A DNA stretch of 64,000 nucleotides from Kordia sp. SMS9 (GCF_003352465.1 NZ_CP031153.1:1478465-1542464); one strand, 5' to 3'; counted from the stretch's first letter, positions 25,285 to 34,697 are shown. Numbers and translations: made by a program. Notes: generated by a model not told the origin, from the sequence alone.

Positions 25285-26637
25285 ATGAAAATACAAAGAA
25301 TTTCTGATTTACAAACCCGTTTATCTCTTTTTTCGATATCTGAAAATTACACGCTGTTTTATGAGCGTTTTTTGCAAAGTGATTTAGGTAAGATTTATAC
25401 AGCCATTCCTTGGGACGATTTGGTAGCCACTTTTAATATTAAGGAACACAAACTAGGTAGGAATATGCTTTTCAGTCCTAAAGGTCGTCTAGCTTTAATG
25501 TTTTTAAAACATTATGCTTGTTGTAGCGATAAACGTCTTTTAGAACAACTTAACAGTAATGTTGACTATCAGTTTTTTTGTGACATTTCTTTAGGTTTTA
25601 ATCGGTTGACAAATTCTAAAATCGTGAGTCAAATACGATGTGAGTTAGCGGGCTGTTTGGATATTGAAGTCTTGGAAAAGTGTCTATACGTAAACTGGTC
25701 TGGTTATATAGAGAATCCTGATCAAGTCACTGTGGATGCTACTTGTTATGAGAGTGAACTGCGATATCCTACCAATCAAAAGCTACTATGGGAAGCTGTT
25801 CATTGGATGTACAATCAACTCCGCAAAAATGCTAAAGTAGTAGGGGTAAAAATGATACGCAGTAAATACTTGAAATGGAAACTACGTTATCATGGCTTTA
25901 GCAAGATGCGTCGTAAGTCCAAGTCCAAACGAAAATCACTGACACGGGCACTTTTATTGTTATTAAAGAAGTTTATCGACTTTGAAGCTCACTTACGTAA
26001 AAAGTACAACTTGCAAGCAAGTGTACAATACTATCGCAGAGTAGCCACCATCAAAAAAGCCTACCTCCAACAAGAACAGCACTTTAGAACAGGTGAAAAG
26101 ATTAAAGACCGTATTGTAAGTATTGCAAAAGATTACCTGAGACCTATTGTTAGAGGAAAAGAAATCAAGCCTGTAGAATTTGGAGCAAAAGTCAATAAAC
26201 TACAGATCGATGGAATTAGTTTTATAGAACACCTAAGTTTTAATGCTTTTAATGAGGGAACACGACTGCAAGCCACCATCTACAAAGCACAACAACTTAC
26301 CCATAGAAAAACCAAGATTATTGGGGCAGATGCCATATATGCCACTAATAAGAATAGAAAATTTATCACAAAGCATCAGATCAAAACTGACTTTAAAAGA
26401 AAAGGGAAGCCGCCTAAAGACTATAAAGAGGAGCAAAAACTTAAGCGCCTAATCACAAAAGAAAGAGCTACACGATTGGAAGGTAGTTTTGGAAAAGAAA
26501 AAGAGCATTACCTTCTCAAAAAAATAAAAGCCAAAACAAAGCCCACGGAAACCTTGTGGATATTCTTTGGCATACATACCGCTAATGCTTTAGAAATCGG
26601 TAGAAGAATCTGCAAAAACCAACAAATAGCAGCATAA
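25285..26637 (+). CDS. DDE transposase
   Basis: From the ATG at 25285 it is 450 residues (MKIQRISDLQTRL...). The frame is also open from the ATG at 25240, but that codon sits in the loop of a terminator hairpin, so I prefer 25285. The N-terminal domain (about 35-125, SPKGRLALMFLKHYACCSDKR) is the DNA-binding region of IS5/IS1182-type enzymes. The DDE residues are Asp in VTVDATCYESE, Asp in KIIGADAIYATNKN and Glu in ATRLEGSFGKEKEHY. A basic linker (MRRKSKSKRKSL) separates the domains. No frameshift or stop was found. Confidence 0.9.
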   Translation: MKIQRISDLQTRLSLFSISENYTLFYERFLQSDLGKIYTAIPWDDLVATFNIKEHKLGRNMLFSPKGRLALMFLKHYACCSDKRLLEQLNSNVDYQFFCDISLGFNRLTNSKIVSQIRCELAGCLDIEVLEKCLYVNWSGYIENPDQVTVDATCYESELRYPTNQKLLWEAVHWMYNQLRKNAKVVGVKMIRSKYLKWKLRYHGFSKMRRKSKSKRKSLTRALLLLLKKFIDFEAHLRKKYNLQASVQYYRRVATIKKAYLQQEQHFRTGEKIKDRIVSIAKDYLRPIVRGKEIKPVEFGAKVNKLQIDGISFIEHLSFNAFNEGTRLQATIYKAQQLTHRKTKIIGADAIYATNKNRKFITKHQIKTDFKRKGKPPKDYKEEQKLKRLITKERATRLEGSFGKEKEHYLLKKIKAKTKPTETLWIFFGIHTANALEIGRRICKNQQIAA

Positions 26638-26820
26638 AATTTTAAAATAGCTTACCAAAACTATGGAATAGGTATGTCTTGTCGTTAACAAAATCAACCA
26701 AAAAGAACCTAAAAACGATTTAAAATGAAAATCCAAGAAATGAAATAGATCAAATCTTGGATTTTTATGTTTTAGCTAGCTTTAAGTGAGCTATTTTCTG
26801 AATGCGCCTAAAAACATAAA

Positions 26821-26850
26821 AAAATCCTGCTCAATACTGAGCAGGATTTT
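26821..26850. terminator. Bidirectional intrinsic terminator
   Basis: A perfect 13-bp stem, AAAATCCTGCTCA (26821-26833) with its complement (26838-26850), around ATAC, with A-rich and T-rich flanks. It ends the S46 peptidase transcript from the right and would originally have ended the T9SS cargo gene before the IS inserted between them. Confidence 0.85.
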
Positions 26851-26885
26851 TAGCATATTCGTTTTAGTAGTAAGCTAAATAGGTA

Positions 26886-29033
26886 TTACTTTTTAATCGT
26901 TAATTCTTTGATAATATTATCTGCGCCCGATAGTTTATCAACCAACCACAACACATATCGAATATCTACATTGATGGTGCGTTGTAATTTGTCGTCGAAA
27001 ATGACGTCACCAGCCATGGCTTCAATATTTCCATCAAAAGCCAAACCGATCAATTCACCTTTTCCATTCAATACTGGCGAACCTGAGTTTCCTCCTGTAA
27101 TATCGTTATTCGTTAAGAAGTTTACAGGCATGTATCCGTTTTTGTCTGCATATTGACCAAAATCTTTTTTCTTATATAAGTCCATTACTTCCGCAGGTAA
27201 ATCAAATTCATCATCATTAGGCTTGTACTTTGCAATCATCCCTTTCATTGTGGTGTAATTGTTTATTTTCGCGTCGTTTCTAGCGTCTTTCGGTAATGCC
27301 ACTACTTTTCCGTATGTTAAACGCAATGTAGAGTTGGCATCAGGATATTTTACGCTGCTTAGTTTTGACACACGCAATCCTTGTACAAATTTTCTATATG
27401 CTTTGCTGTACGCTTCCTCTGCGGTTGCAATTGCTTCTGGGTTTTCTCTGTATTTTGCGAGTAAGTCTTTCGACAGTAAATACAGTAGATCGTTTTCTAA
27501 TAATACTTTGTTTGGATACATTAAAAATGCTTCCAAGCGTTCTTTCGATGTAAATATGCTCAATTCCATGATTGCATTTACGTAGTTTTCCAAATCGTCT
27601 CCTGCATCTTCTTTGAGTTGTTTTACAGCAGCAGGCAATTCATATCCAGATTTTTCAATATATAATTTTAATTGTGCTACCATCACATCTTTTTCCAAAG
27701 GCAAGTACATATTTTTAAAAGTATCATCAATCAATGCTTGTAATCTTGGCTGTAATTCTTCGCGTTTCGCTTTGTTTTGTTCTATGAAATATTCTAAGTT
27801 TCTACCAATTCTCCATGGAGCTACCGCAAATTTGCTTCCGCGTAAAAGACCAATTAAATAATTATCATGTCGTGCCTTATCGTTGGTTAGTGCATAATAC
27901 GCATTGATATCACTCACCACATTTCCATACATTTCTTTGTTGCGTTTTTTATTTGCCCAACGATCAAATTTCTTTTCCAAAGCACGTTTTTTGTCGGCTG
28001 TCCCATGTTTGGTTAAGGCATCAATCATTCCTTGTCTGTTCTTCCAATAATTGGCAATTCCTGCGTATGCAGAAGCATATTTCAGATTTACATCTTCACT
28101 ATTGTCCATATGTTTTTTCATGACATCCATACTCACCTTTGAAGCTTCAACCCAAGCAGGGTAGGCATATTGTACGTTTTGTTCAATTCCTTCCGCAGGC
28201 ATCCAACGGTTGGTACGCCCAGGATACCCTAAAATCATGGCAAAATCATTTTCTTTCACACCAGTTAAATCTACTGCCAAGTGTTTTTTAGGTTTCATCG
28301 GAATGTTATCTTCTGAATATTTTGCAGCATTTCCATCTTTATCAGTATACACTCTAAACAGTGAAAAATCTCCTGTATGGCGCGGCCATTCCCAGTTATC
28401 GGTATCTCCACCAAATTTTCCAATACTTTCCGTTGGCGTTCCTACCAAACGAACATCTTCATAATCTTCATACACAAAAAAGTAAAATTCATTTCCTTGG
28501 AAGAAAGAACGTACCGAAACCGTGTATTTTCCGCCTTCATTGTTTTCTTTCTCAATAACGGCAATTTCTTTATTGATAGCAGCTTCTCGTTCTTTTTCGG
28601 ACATTGTATCGTTTACTTTTGACAAAATACGCTCACTTACGTCGTCCATTCGTACAAAAAAGCGAACATACAAACTTTCAGGTTTCAATTCTTCGTCAAA
28701 GCTTTTTGCCCAAAAACCATTTTTTAGATGATTTTTTTCTTCTGTAGATAATTCCGCAATCGCATCATATCCACAGTGGTGATTGGTCAATACCAATCCT
28801 TGTTCGGAAATAATACTCGCTGTACAACCACCATTAAATTGCACAATGGCATCTTTAAGACTATTATTATTAATGCTATAAATTTCTTCGGCGGTTAGTT
28901 GTAACCCCATTTTTTGCATATCTCTATGATTCAATCTGTCGATAAACATCAAGAACCACATGCCTTCATTGGCTTTTGAACTTGTAGGCATCATAAAAAT
29001 GCTTACAATGATAAATAGAATTATTTTTTTCAT
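26886..29033 (-). CDS. S46 family dipeptidyl peptidase (DPP7-type)
   Basis: The 715-residue protein has a signal peptide (MKKIILFIIVSIFMMPTSSKA). S46 peptidases remove dipeptides from peptide N-termini in the periplasm. The chymotrypsin-like triad is visible: His in NHHCGYDAIAEL (about 76-87), Asp in FGGDTDNWEWPRHTGD (about 207-222), and Ser in ITGGNSGSPVLNGKGELIG. Eighteen residues after that Ser the position is Gly (AFDGN). This is the residue that separates DPP7 (Gly, hydrophobic P1) from DPP11 (Arg, acidic P1), so DPP7-type specificity is predicted. It is monocistronic and ends at the terminator 26821-26850. Confidence 0.95.
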   Translation of the reverse strand: MKKIILFIIVSIFMMPTSSKANEGMWFLMFIDRLNHRDMQKMGLQLTAEEIYSINNNSLKDAIVQFNGGCTASIISEQGLVLTNHHCGYDAIAELSTEEKNHLKNGFWAKSFDEELKPESLYVRFFVRMDDVSERILSKVNDTMSEKEREAAINKEIAVIEKENNEGGKYTVSVRSFFQGNEFYFFVYEDYEDVRLVGTPTESIGKFGGDTDNWEWPRHTGDFSLFRVYTDKDGNAAKYSEDNIPMKPKKHLAVDLTGVKENDFAMILGYPGRTNRWMPAEGIEQNVQYAYPAWVEASKVSMDVMKKHMDNSEDVNLKYASAYAGIANYWKNRQGMIDALTKHGTADKKRALEKKFDRWANKKRNKEMYGNVVSDINAYYALTNDKARHDNYLIGLLRGSKFAVAPWRIGRNLEYFIEQNKAKREELQPRLQALIDDTFKNMYLPLEKDVMVAQLKLYIEKSGYELPAAVKQLKEDAGDDLENYVNAIMELSIFTSKERLEAFLMYPNKVLLENDLLYLLSKDLLAKYRENPEAIATAEEAYSKAYRKFVQGLRVSKLSSVKYPDANSTLRLTYGKVVALPKDARNDAKINNYTTMKGMIAKYKPNDDEFDLPAEVMDLYKKKDFGQYADKNGYMPVNFLTNNDITGGNSGSPVLNGKGELIGLAFDGNIEAMAGDVIFDDKLQRTINVDIRYVLWLVDKLSGADNIIKELTIKK

Positions 29034-29190
29034 GTATTTGTGTTTTTTAGAGGGCTAAATATACTTAAAATTGAAACTTTTTATTGGGAGATTAACGAAT
29101 AATTATAATTTGAAAGATAGCATCTAAATTCCCGTAGTTGCAGTTCTTTTACACGTGTAAGAAATATTTCAAATACGATGTTTTTTACTT

Positions 29191-30285
29191 TTGAAAAAAA
29201 GAAAGAAAACCTTGGGAAATTCAACTACAATAAAAGGCAGAGGTGCGCAAAAAAATGTACACAATCGTTTTTTGGAAAATGCACACGAAGTGCGTTCCGA
29301 TTTTTTAGAATATTGCCAAAAAGAAGGCGAAGAAGCCGATAAAAACAAAACAACGTATATCAACGTATTTCCCAAAACTATCCTTAACAAAGTTACAAGT
29401 CCCGATGTAGGCATGGAGTATTCGCTAAATCCGTATCAAGGTTGTGAGCATGGTTGTATTTATTGTTACGCCAGAAATAGTCATGAATTTTGGGGTTTTA
29501 GTGCCGGATTGGATTTTGAACGAAAAATTCTCATCAAACAAAATGCGCCGCAACTCTTAGAATCTACCATAAAAAAGAAAACCTGGAAAGCGCATACCAT
29601 TGTATTATCGGGAAATACTGATTGTTATCAACCTGCGGAAAAAGAACTGAAAATCACCCGAAATTTGTTGAAAGTATGCTTAAAATACAGACATCCTGTA
29701 GCCATTATCACTAAAAACTCACTCATCCTACGCGATTTAGATGTGTTGAAAGAATTGGCAAAAGACAATCTCATTGGTGTTAATATTTCCATAACGTCCT
29801 TGTCGGAAGAAACACGCCGCGTGTTGGAACCGCGCACCGCAACCATCAAGAAACGACTAGAAACGGTGAAAACACTGGCGGAAAACGGAATTCCTGTGAA
29901 TGTGATGCTGGCGCCTATAATTCCGTCCATCAACAGTCATGAAATTCTGCCTTTGGCGAAAAAAGTATCGGAATTGGGTGCCACTTCCATTGCGTTTACC
30001 ATTGTACGATTGAATGGCGCGATTGGTGAAATTTTCACCGATTGGATTCGCAAAACCATGCCTGACAAAGCGGATAAAGTATTGCATCAAATAGAAAGTT
30101 GTCATGGCGGTACGTTGAACGATAGTCGCTACGGACATCGGATGCGCGGCGAAGGAAAAATAGCAGAACAAATTAGAAACTTAATTCATCTTGCCCGACG
30201 CAAATATTTTAAAGATAAAAAAATGCCGAAACTCAATACGAAACTTCATGAACACTACAAAAACGGGCAATATTCGTTGTTCTAA
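29191..30285 (+). CDS. PA0069-family radical SAM protein
   Basis: The protein is up to 364 residues. The 4Fe-4S/SAM motif is YQGCEHGCIYCYARNSHEFW (about 83-102; CxxxCxxC). IKGRGAQKNVHNRF near the N-terminus and the LSGNTDCYQPAEK block fit the PA0069 family, related to spore-photoproduct-lyase-like proteins; the substrate is unknown. The start is uncertain: there is no ATG before residue 75. The TTG at 29191 overlaps a perfect TACTTTTG -7 box (29186-29193), and another TTG at 29212 is a plausible alternative. An AT-rich gap of about 160 bp precedes it, with a short palindrome TTACACGTGTAA. Confidence 0.88.
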   Translation: MKKRKKTLGNSTTIKGRGAQKNVHNRFLENAHEVRSDFLEYCQKEGEEADKNKTTYINVFPKTILNKVTSPDVGMEYSLNPYQGCEHGCIYCYARNSHEFWGFSAGLDFERKILIKQNAPQLLESTIKKKTWKAHTIVLSGNTDCYQPAEKELKITRNLLKVCLKYRHPVAIITKNSLILRDLDVLKELAKDNLIGVNISITSLSEETRRVLEPRTATIKKRLETVKTLAENGIPVNVMLAPIIPSINSHEILPLAKKVSELGATSIAFTIVRLNGAIGEIFTDWIRKTMPDKADKVLHQIESCHGGTLNDSRYGHRMRGEGKIAEQIRNLIHLARRKYFKDKKMPKLNTKLHEHYKNGQYSLF

Positions 30286-30410
30286 AAACGCTCACAAACT
30301 AAAAACCACGCTTACAAACTAATATGCGTGTTGCGTAGAATATTCTTATATATTTATACAAAGAACCCCAATTTTCAACGTGAAAAATGTACCATCAAAC
30401 ATAAATCACA

Positions 30411-30842
30411 ATGAAAAAAATAATAGTGTGTATGCTTTCGTTTTTTGTACTTTCGTGTGCATCTGATGATGAATTAGTGTCAATTACAGAAGAAAACAGC
30501 ATCAGTTTTCATCTAAATGGAGTTGCATATTTTATAACGGAATATGATGTTGGAATTGATCCGACAGATTCCAATATGCGGATGATTGAAGCTGTATTTG
30601 ACAACGACACCAAAAAAATATCCTTCTTTGTCATTGTAGAAGAAACCAACGAAATAGAACGTTTTGTGTTAGAAGAACATGGCGTTTCGTGGATTTCCGA
30701 ATTTGGATTGGGATATAGAGATACTTCTATCACAACGCATACAGACAGTAAAATGGAAGGAACATTCAACATTATCATGGAAGACAGAAACGGTCAGCCT
30801 TTACATATATTTATCAACGGAGTGATTAATATTGGGTTTTAG
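30411..30842 (+). CDS. Small putative lipoprotein of unknown function
   Basis: The 143-residue protein has a lipoprotein signal (MKKIIVCMLSFFVLSCASDD, Cys16 as lipidation site), then an acidic beta-rich domain. I do not recognise the family. It stands alone, with a terminator 28 bp after the stop. It is probably anchored to the outer membrane or exposed on the cell surface; this is inferred from the signal only. Confidence 0.72.
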   Translation: MKKIIVCMLSFFVLSCASDDELVSITEENSISFHLNGVAYFITEYDVGIDPTDSNMRMIEAVFDNDTKKISFFVIVEETNEIERFVLEEHGVSWISEFGLGYRDTSITTHTDSKMEGTFNIIMEDRNGQPLHIFINGVINIGF

Positions 30843-30869
30843 TTGTTGGCTAATTACACTATAAAAACA

Positions 30870-30901
30870 AAAAGCGTAGCATCATGAGACACTACGCTTT
30901 T
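30870..30901. terminator. Bidirectional terminator between convergent genes
   Basis: AAAAGCGTAG (30870-30879) and CTACGCTTTT (30892-30901) form a perfect 10-bp stem around a 12-nt loop, placed between the convergent stops at 30842 and 30926. Confidence 0.75.
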
Positions 30902-30925
30902 CAACATTAATTGTGTTGGTTGAAT

Positions 30926-31522
30926 CTAAAATTTAATACGTTCTGAAAATTCTCGTCCTTGACTTTCAAAGAAAACGGTATAACTTCCTTTTTTCTCTTT
31001 CGAAAGTTCAAATATACGTTCCATAATTTTTGTGTTTTCAACTTCTTCTGAAAAAAGTAGTTCTTTTCCCTGCTGAAAAGATGGTGTGTAGTATAATTTC
31101 ATCTTCAAAGGTGCTACATCTAAAGAAAGTCGAGAAACAAATAAGTAATTGTCTTCCAAACGAACGGTTGGTTTGTAAATGACAGTTTCATTCTTTTTGT
31201 CAAATGTAACCTTGTTTGAAGCGACTGTAAATGGAATGACTACAATTTTTACATCTTTATCCAACTCTACATAATAGTTTCCATCAGGTAAAGAAGTAAG
31301 GTCAAAACCTTTGGCATAACTTCCATTTTTTTGAATCGATTCTTTATAAACGATGAGTAAATTAGCGTCTTTAATAACCAATTGATGTCCTTTCTTCACA
31401 TTATCAAATGTGATGACAGTAGGTTCTTTGTGATTGTCTAAAGAAGATGTACCGTTCGCAAAACTAAGCATACTTACGATCATCATTCCCGTGCATACGA
31501 TGTGTTTCATTCTTTTGTTCAT
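30926..31522 (-). CDS. Secreted beta-rich protein of unknown function
   Basis: The ATG at 31522 gives 198 residues starting MNKRMKHIVCTGMMIVSMLSFANG, a signal peptide; the frame extends upstream to 31573 without a credible start. The mature part has two strand-rich repeats: VKKGHQLVIKDANLLIVYKE..GLPDGNYYVELDKD-like and LYYTPSFQQGKELLFSE...KKGSYTVFFESQGREFSERIKF. Each looks like the C-terminal sorting-domain-like Ig fold common in flavobacterial secreted proteins, but no canonical type IX signal is seen. It is divergent from an AraC regulator with about 200 bp between them. Confidence 0.7.
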   Translation of the reverse strand: MNKRMKHIVCTGMMIVSMLSFANGTSSLDNHKEPTVITFDNVKKGHQLVIKDANLLIVYKESIQKNGSYAKGFDLTSLPDGNYYVELDKDVKIVVIPFTVASNKVTFDKKNETVIYKPTVRLEDNYLFVSRLSLDVAPLKMKLYYTPSFQQGKELLFSEEVENTKIMERIFELSKEKKGSYTVFFESQGREFSERIKF

Positions 31523-31698
31523 GACTTTGTGTTTTAAATAATTACAGTACAAATGTAGGTTTGATGTTGCCATGGAAAAACGCCTATTTTGGCAGATTTG
31601 TGTGTTATTTTAACCGTTAAATAATTGTAAACTTTTTTATAAGTTAAAATAGCATAGAATTAAGATAAAAGAACACACTTTTTAGGCAGATTTAGTCG

Positions 31699-31706
31699 TA
31701 AATTTG
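31699..31706 (+). promoter_or_regulatory. Predicted promoter -7 box (TAAATTTG) of AraC gene
   Basis: A perfect TAnnTTTG box 22 nt before the GTG start at 31729. No clear -33 element. Confidence 0.45.
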
Positions 31707-31728
31707 TACAGCTAGTAAACATCTTGCT

Positions 31729-32598
31729 GTGAATACGAAACCTACATTAGAAAAAATAACGCCTGCGTTTGGAAATTCAATTCTTGTGGCACAAAATACC
31801 AAAAAGCGAAAACGAGAATCGGCATTTTGGCATTTTCACCCAGAAGTGGAATTGGTGTATGTAAATAAAGGAAAAGGAAAATGCCATATTGGAAATCATT
31901 TGTCGTATTTCAACAACAGCCAGTTAATTTTGATTGGTTCTAATTTGCCGCACAATGGTTTTGCCGATCGCTTAACGTCGAAAGGAAAAGAAACGCTGAT
32001 ACAGTTTAAAACTGATATATTAGGGAAAGAATTTTACAATTTGCCTGAAATGCAAGCCATTTCACTCTTACTAGAGAAAGCAAAAAAAGGAATTCGGTTT
32101 AAACCAGAAACTAAAAGAATTGTGGGGCCAAAAATTGAAAAACTGCCCAAATATGAAGGGTTTAAAAGAATCATTAAACTGTTAGAAATTCTGGATATGT
32201 TGGCGGTTGCAGAAGATTATGAGTTGCTCAACGTCGACGGATTTGCCTTTGAAACACAACCGCAAGACAGTGTAAAGATTGATACGATTTTTAAATACAT
32301 CAACAGTAACTTTCAGCGTCACATTAGCTTGGACGAAATCGCGGATGAAGTCAACATGACTGTTCCTGCATTTTGTAGATACTTTAAAAAAGTAACAGGA
32401 AAAACCTTTACCAAATTGGTGAACGAATACAGAGTGGTATTTGCCACAAAATTATTATTGGAAAGTCAAAATAGCATTACTGAAATTTGCTATGAAAGTG
32501 GTTTCAACAACTTTTCACATTTCAACAAACTCTTCAAAGAAATTACCGGAAAAAGTGCCTCTAAATACAGAAGTGAAATGAAAATGATGATTCAATAA
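31729..32598 (+). CDS. AraC-family transcriptional regulator
   Basis: The protein is 289 residues from a GTG start; no in-frame ATG lies nearby and the promoter box is 22 nt upstream. The N-terminal cupin (about 25-110: FWHFHPEVELVYVNKGKGKCHIGNH) probably binds a small ligand. The C-terminal double HTH is at about 185-285: ISLDEIADEVNMTVPAFCRYFKKVTGKTF and ITEICYESGFNNFSHFNKLFKEITG. Targets are unknown; the divergent secreted-protein gene at 30926-31522 is a candidate by position. Confidence 0.93.
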   Translation: MNTKPTLEKITPAFGNSILVAQNTKKRKRESAFWHFHPEVELVYVNKGKGKCHIGNHLSYFNNSQLILIGSNLPHNGFADRLTSKGKETLIQFKTDILGKEFYNLPEMQAISLLLEKAKKGIRFKPETKRIVGPKIEKLPKYEGFKRIIKLLEILDMLAVAEDYELLNVDGFAFETQPQDSVKIDTIFKYINSNFQRHISLDEIADEVNMTVPAFCRYFKKVTGKTFTKLVNEYRVVFATKLLLESQNSITEICYESGFNNFSHFNKLFKEITGKSASKYRSEMKMMIQ

Positions 32599-32610
32599 CC
32601 CAGCACCTTT

Positions 32611-33270
32611 TCAAGCTTTTCCATTCCATTCCGCAAAAAACTGCGCTAAAAACTGTTCCATAAACACATGTCGTTGTTCGGCAATTTTTTGTCCAGTTTT
32701 CGTATTCATTTTATCTTTCAACAATAATAGCTTTTCATAAAAATGATTGATGGTTGGTGTAGTCGATTTTTTATATTCCGCTTTGGACATATTTAGATTT
32801 GGTGCAATTGCAGGATCGTACAACTTTCGATCTTTAAATCCGCCATAGTTAAAACAACGTGCAATTCCAATCGCGCCAATGGCATCCAAACGATCTGCAT
32901 CTTGAATCACATCCAACTCTGGCGAACGAAATTGCTGCTCAAAATTTCCACCTTTAAACGAGATATTACTAATAATGTTTTCAACATGCACAATGTCCGC
33001 TTCCGCCACAGCGACACTTTCCAAGAAATTCCGCGCTACTTTTGGTCCAATCGTTTCGTCACCATGGTGAAACTTTGAATCGGCAATATCGTGTAATAAC
33101 GCGCCGAGACTCACAATAAAAACGTCTACAGTTTCTTCTTTGGCAATCAACAACGCATTTTTGTACACACGTTCTATATGAAACCAATCGTGTCCACCTT
33201 CTGCATTTGCTAAGGTTTCTTTCACAAACACAATCGTTTTTTGGATGATTTCTTCTTTAGATAATGACAT
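32611..33270 (-). CDS. HD-domain phosphohydrolase
   Basis: This 219-residue all-helical protein has the HD metal site: HDWFHIERVYKNALLIA (about 23-39), LGALLHDIADSKF (about 55-67) with the HD pair, and DADRLDAIGAIGIARCF (about 117-133) with the distal Asp. This YedJ/YpgQ-like subfamily hydrolyses nucleotides or related phosphates; the exact substrate is not predictable. It is downstream of the acyltransferase gene by 27 bp and probably co-transcribed. Confidence 0.9.
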   Translation of the reverse strand: MSLSKEEIIQKTIVFVKETLANAEGGHDWFHIERVYKNALLIAKEETVDVFIVSLGALLHDIADSKFHHGDETIGPKVARNFLESVAVAEADIVHVENIISNISFKGGNFEQQFRSPELDVIQDADRLDAIGAIGIARCFNYGGFKDRKLYDPAIAPNLNMSKAEYKKSTTPTINHFYEKLLLLKDKMNTKTGQKIAEQRHVFMEQFLAQFFAEWNGKA

Positions 33271-33297
33271 AACGACTTCTCTTTTCAGTATAAAAAA

Positions 33298-34041
33298 TTA
33301 TGCAACAACAATGTGTGAAGTAATTACTTTTTCAAGCTGTGCAATCAGTTCTTGGTATGTTGCCTTTGGATAATCGCTCAGTAAAATAGGCGGATGCGCA
33401 TCAATCGTAATTTTTGCACCCAAACCTAATGGAAACTTTCCATATTTGGTCGTTTTCCATGAATTATTGATTGTTACGGGAATAATCTGTGCATTCGGAA
33501 TGTACTTAAATAATACCTCCAATCCTCTAGTTTTAAACGGTTTTGGAATGCCGGTGCGACTGCGTGTTCCTTCAGGAAAAATAATGCCTGCGTAATTGTT
33601 ATTGTAAATAAGTTTTGCAAATCGGATAATTTCTGCAATGGATTGCTTTTGATTCTTTCTGTCAATCAACGCAGCGCCTGTTTGTCGTAAACTAAACGAA
33701 ATGCTTGGAATGCCTTTTCCCAATTCTTTTTTGCTGATAAATCTCGGATAATGCTTTCGAAACATCCAAATCAATGGTGGAACATCGTTCATACTTTGAT
33801 GATTTGACACAATAATCACAGGTTTATCTTTCGCCAATTTGTACTGATTGCGAAGTCGGTAACGCGTACCCAAAATAGCATGACAATACATCAAACTAAT
33901 TTGCAACGCATTCACACTACGTTGATGTCCGTTGTGTCCGCCAAGCTTCAAAAAAATCCATTGAATGGGATGAAAAATCACTAGCAACAATCCAAAAACA
34001 AGCATATAAATACTTGAAAGTAGGTAGGATATAATTTTCAT
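33298..34041 (-). CDS. 1-acyl-sn-glycerol-3-phosphate acyltransferase (PlsC-like)
   Basis: This 247-residue membrane-associated enzyme has motif I SNHQSMNDVP (HX4D, about 80-89), motif II-like ISKKELGKG, motif III FPEGTRSRTG (about 155-164) and motif IV IIPVTINNS. PlsC acylates lysophosphatidic acid to phosphatidic acid in phospholipid synthesis. One N-terminal membrane span (about 5-25) is present. It is followed closely by the HD hydrolase gene on the same strand. Confidence 0.93.
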   Translation of the reverse strand: MKIISYLLSSIYMLVFGLLLVIFHPIQWIFLKLGGHNGHQRSVNALQISLMYCHAILGTRYRLRNQYKLAKDKPVIIVSNHQSMNDVPPLIWMFRKHYPRFISKKELGKGIPSISFSLRQTGAALIDRKNQKQSIAEIIRFAKLIYNNNYAGIIFPEGTRSRTGIPKPFKTRGLEVLFKYIPNAQIIPVTINNSWKTTKYGKFPLGLGAKITIDAHPPILLSDYPKATYQELIAQLEKVITSHIVVA

Positions 34042-34079
34042 TACTTCCTTATATTTTATATTGATTCAACAAAAAAACA

Positions 34080-34101
34080 AAACCACGCGATGGCGTGGTT
34101 T
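34080..34101 (-). terminator. Terminator of the bacilliredoxin gene
   Basis: AAACCACGC (34080-34088), loop GATG, GCGTGGTTT (34093-34101): a perfect 9-bp stem. On the minus strand it is followed by TTGTTTTTTT, the expected T-run, and lies 26 bp past the bacilliredoxin stop. Confidence 0.8.
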
Positions 34102-34126
34102 GTATAACGTATTCGATAAAAGTGAA

Positions 34127-34537
34127 TTAGCAATTTTCGTTGTACGCATCTTTCAGGTTTTCAGCAATCATTTCTGCTGGTCTTCCTTCAATATGATGAC
34201 GTTCTAACATGTGTACTAACTGTCCATCTTTAAACAATGCCATGCTTGGAGACGATGGAGGAAAAGGAATCATATAGCTTCTTGCTTTATCAGTTGCTTC
34301 TCTATCTACGCCTGCAAAAACCGTTACTAAATTATCAGGTTTTTTATCATTATCTAAAGACATACGTGCGCCAGGTCTTGCATTGGCTGCAGCACAACCA
34401 CACACTGAATTTACAACAACTAAGGTTGTCCCTTCTTTTGCTAACGCAGAGTCAACAGCTTCTACCGTATGTAATTCTTCAAAACCTACTGCGGTTAAAT
34501 CGGCGCGCATTGGTTTTACCAATTCTGGTGGATACAT
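34127..34537 (-). CDS. Bacilliredoxin (BrxA/BrxB family)
   Basis: The 136-residue protein has the family's CXC redox motif in VVNSVCGCAAANARPG (about 41-56), N-terminal MYPPELVKPMRADL and C-terminal MLERHHIEGRPAEMIAENL, all typical of YphP/YqiW-type proteins. In Firmicutes these remove bacillithiol from thiolated proteins; whether this organism makes bacillithiol cannot be told from the window. It is a single gene ending in a terminator. Confidence 0.95.
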   Translation of the reverse strand: MYPPELVKPMRADLTAVGFEELHTVEAVDSALAKEGTTLVVVNSVCGCAAANARPGARMSLDNDKKPDNLVTVFAGVDREATDKARSYMIPFPPSSPSMALFKDGQLVHMLERHHIEGRPAEMIAENLKDAYNENC

Positions 34538-34697
34538 AATCTTTATAAATTAAATTCATTAATAATTTTGCAAAGATACGGATAAATCCTATTGCACCCG
34601 AATTCAGAAATGCTGTTTTTTTGTTAAAGAAAACTGAAAATGTAGTAGCTATTTTTAGAAATATACTGGTTGTCAATACTTTTTTCTCGGGAAAATG

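Larger units (their letters stand above)
25162..26809 (+). mobile_element. Complete insertion sequence, 1648 bp, DDE transposase (IS1182/IS5-like)
   Basis: Perfect 18-bp terminal inverted repeats (AGGCGCATTCAGAAAATA at 25162-25179 and its complement at 26792-26809) enclose one transposase gene. The flanks are A-rich (TTTAAAA on the left, AAAAACA on the right), so the target duplication cannot be fixed; AAAA is possible. It is inserted between a T9SS cargo gene and that gene's terminator. All three acidic catalytic residues are present, and the ends match exactly, so it looks recent and possibly active. The family name is by resemblance. Confidence 0.9.
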
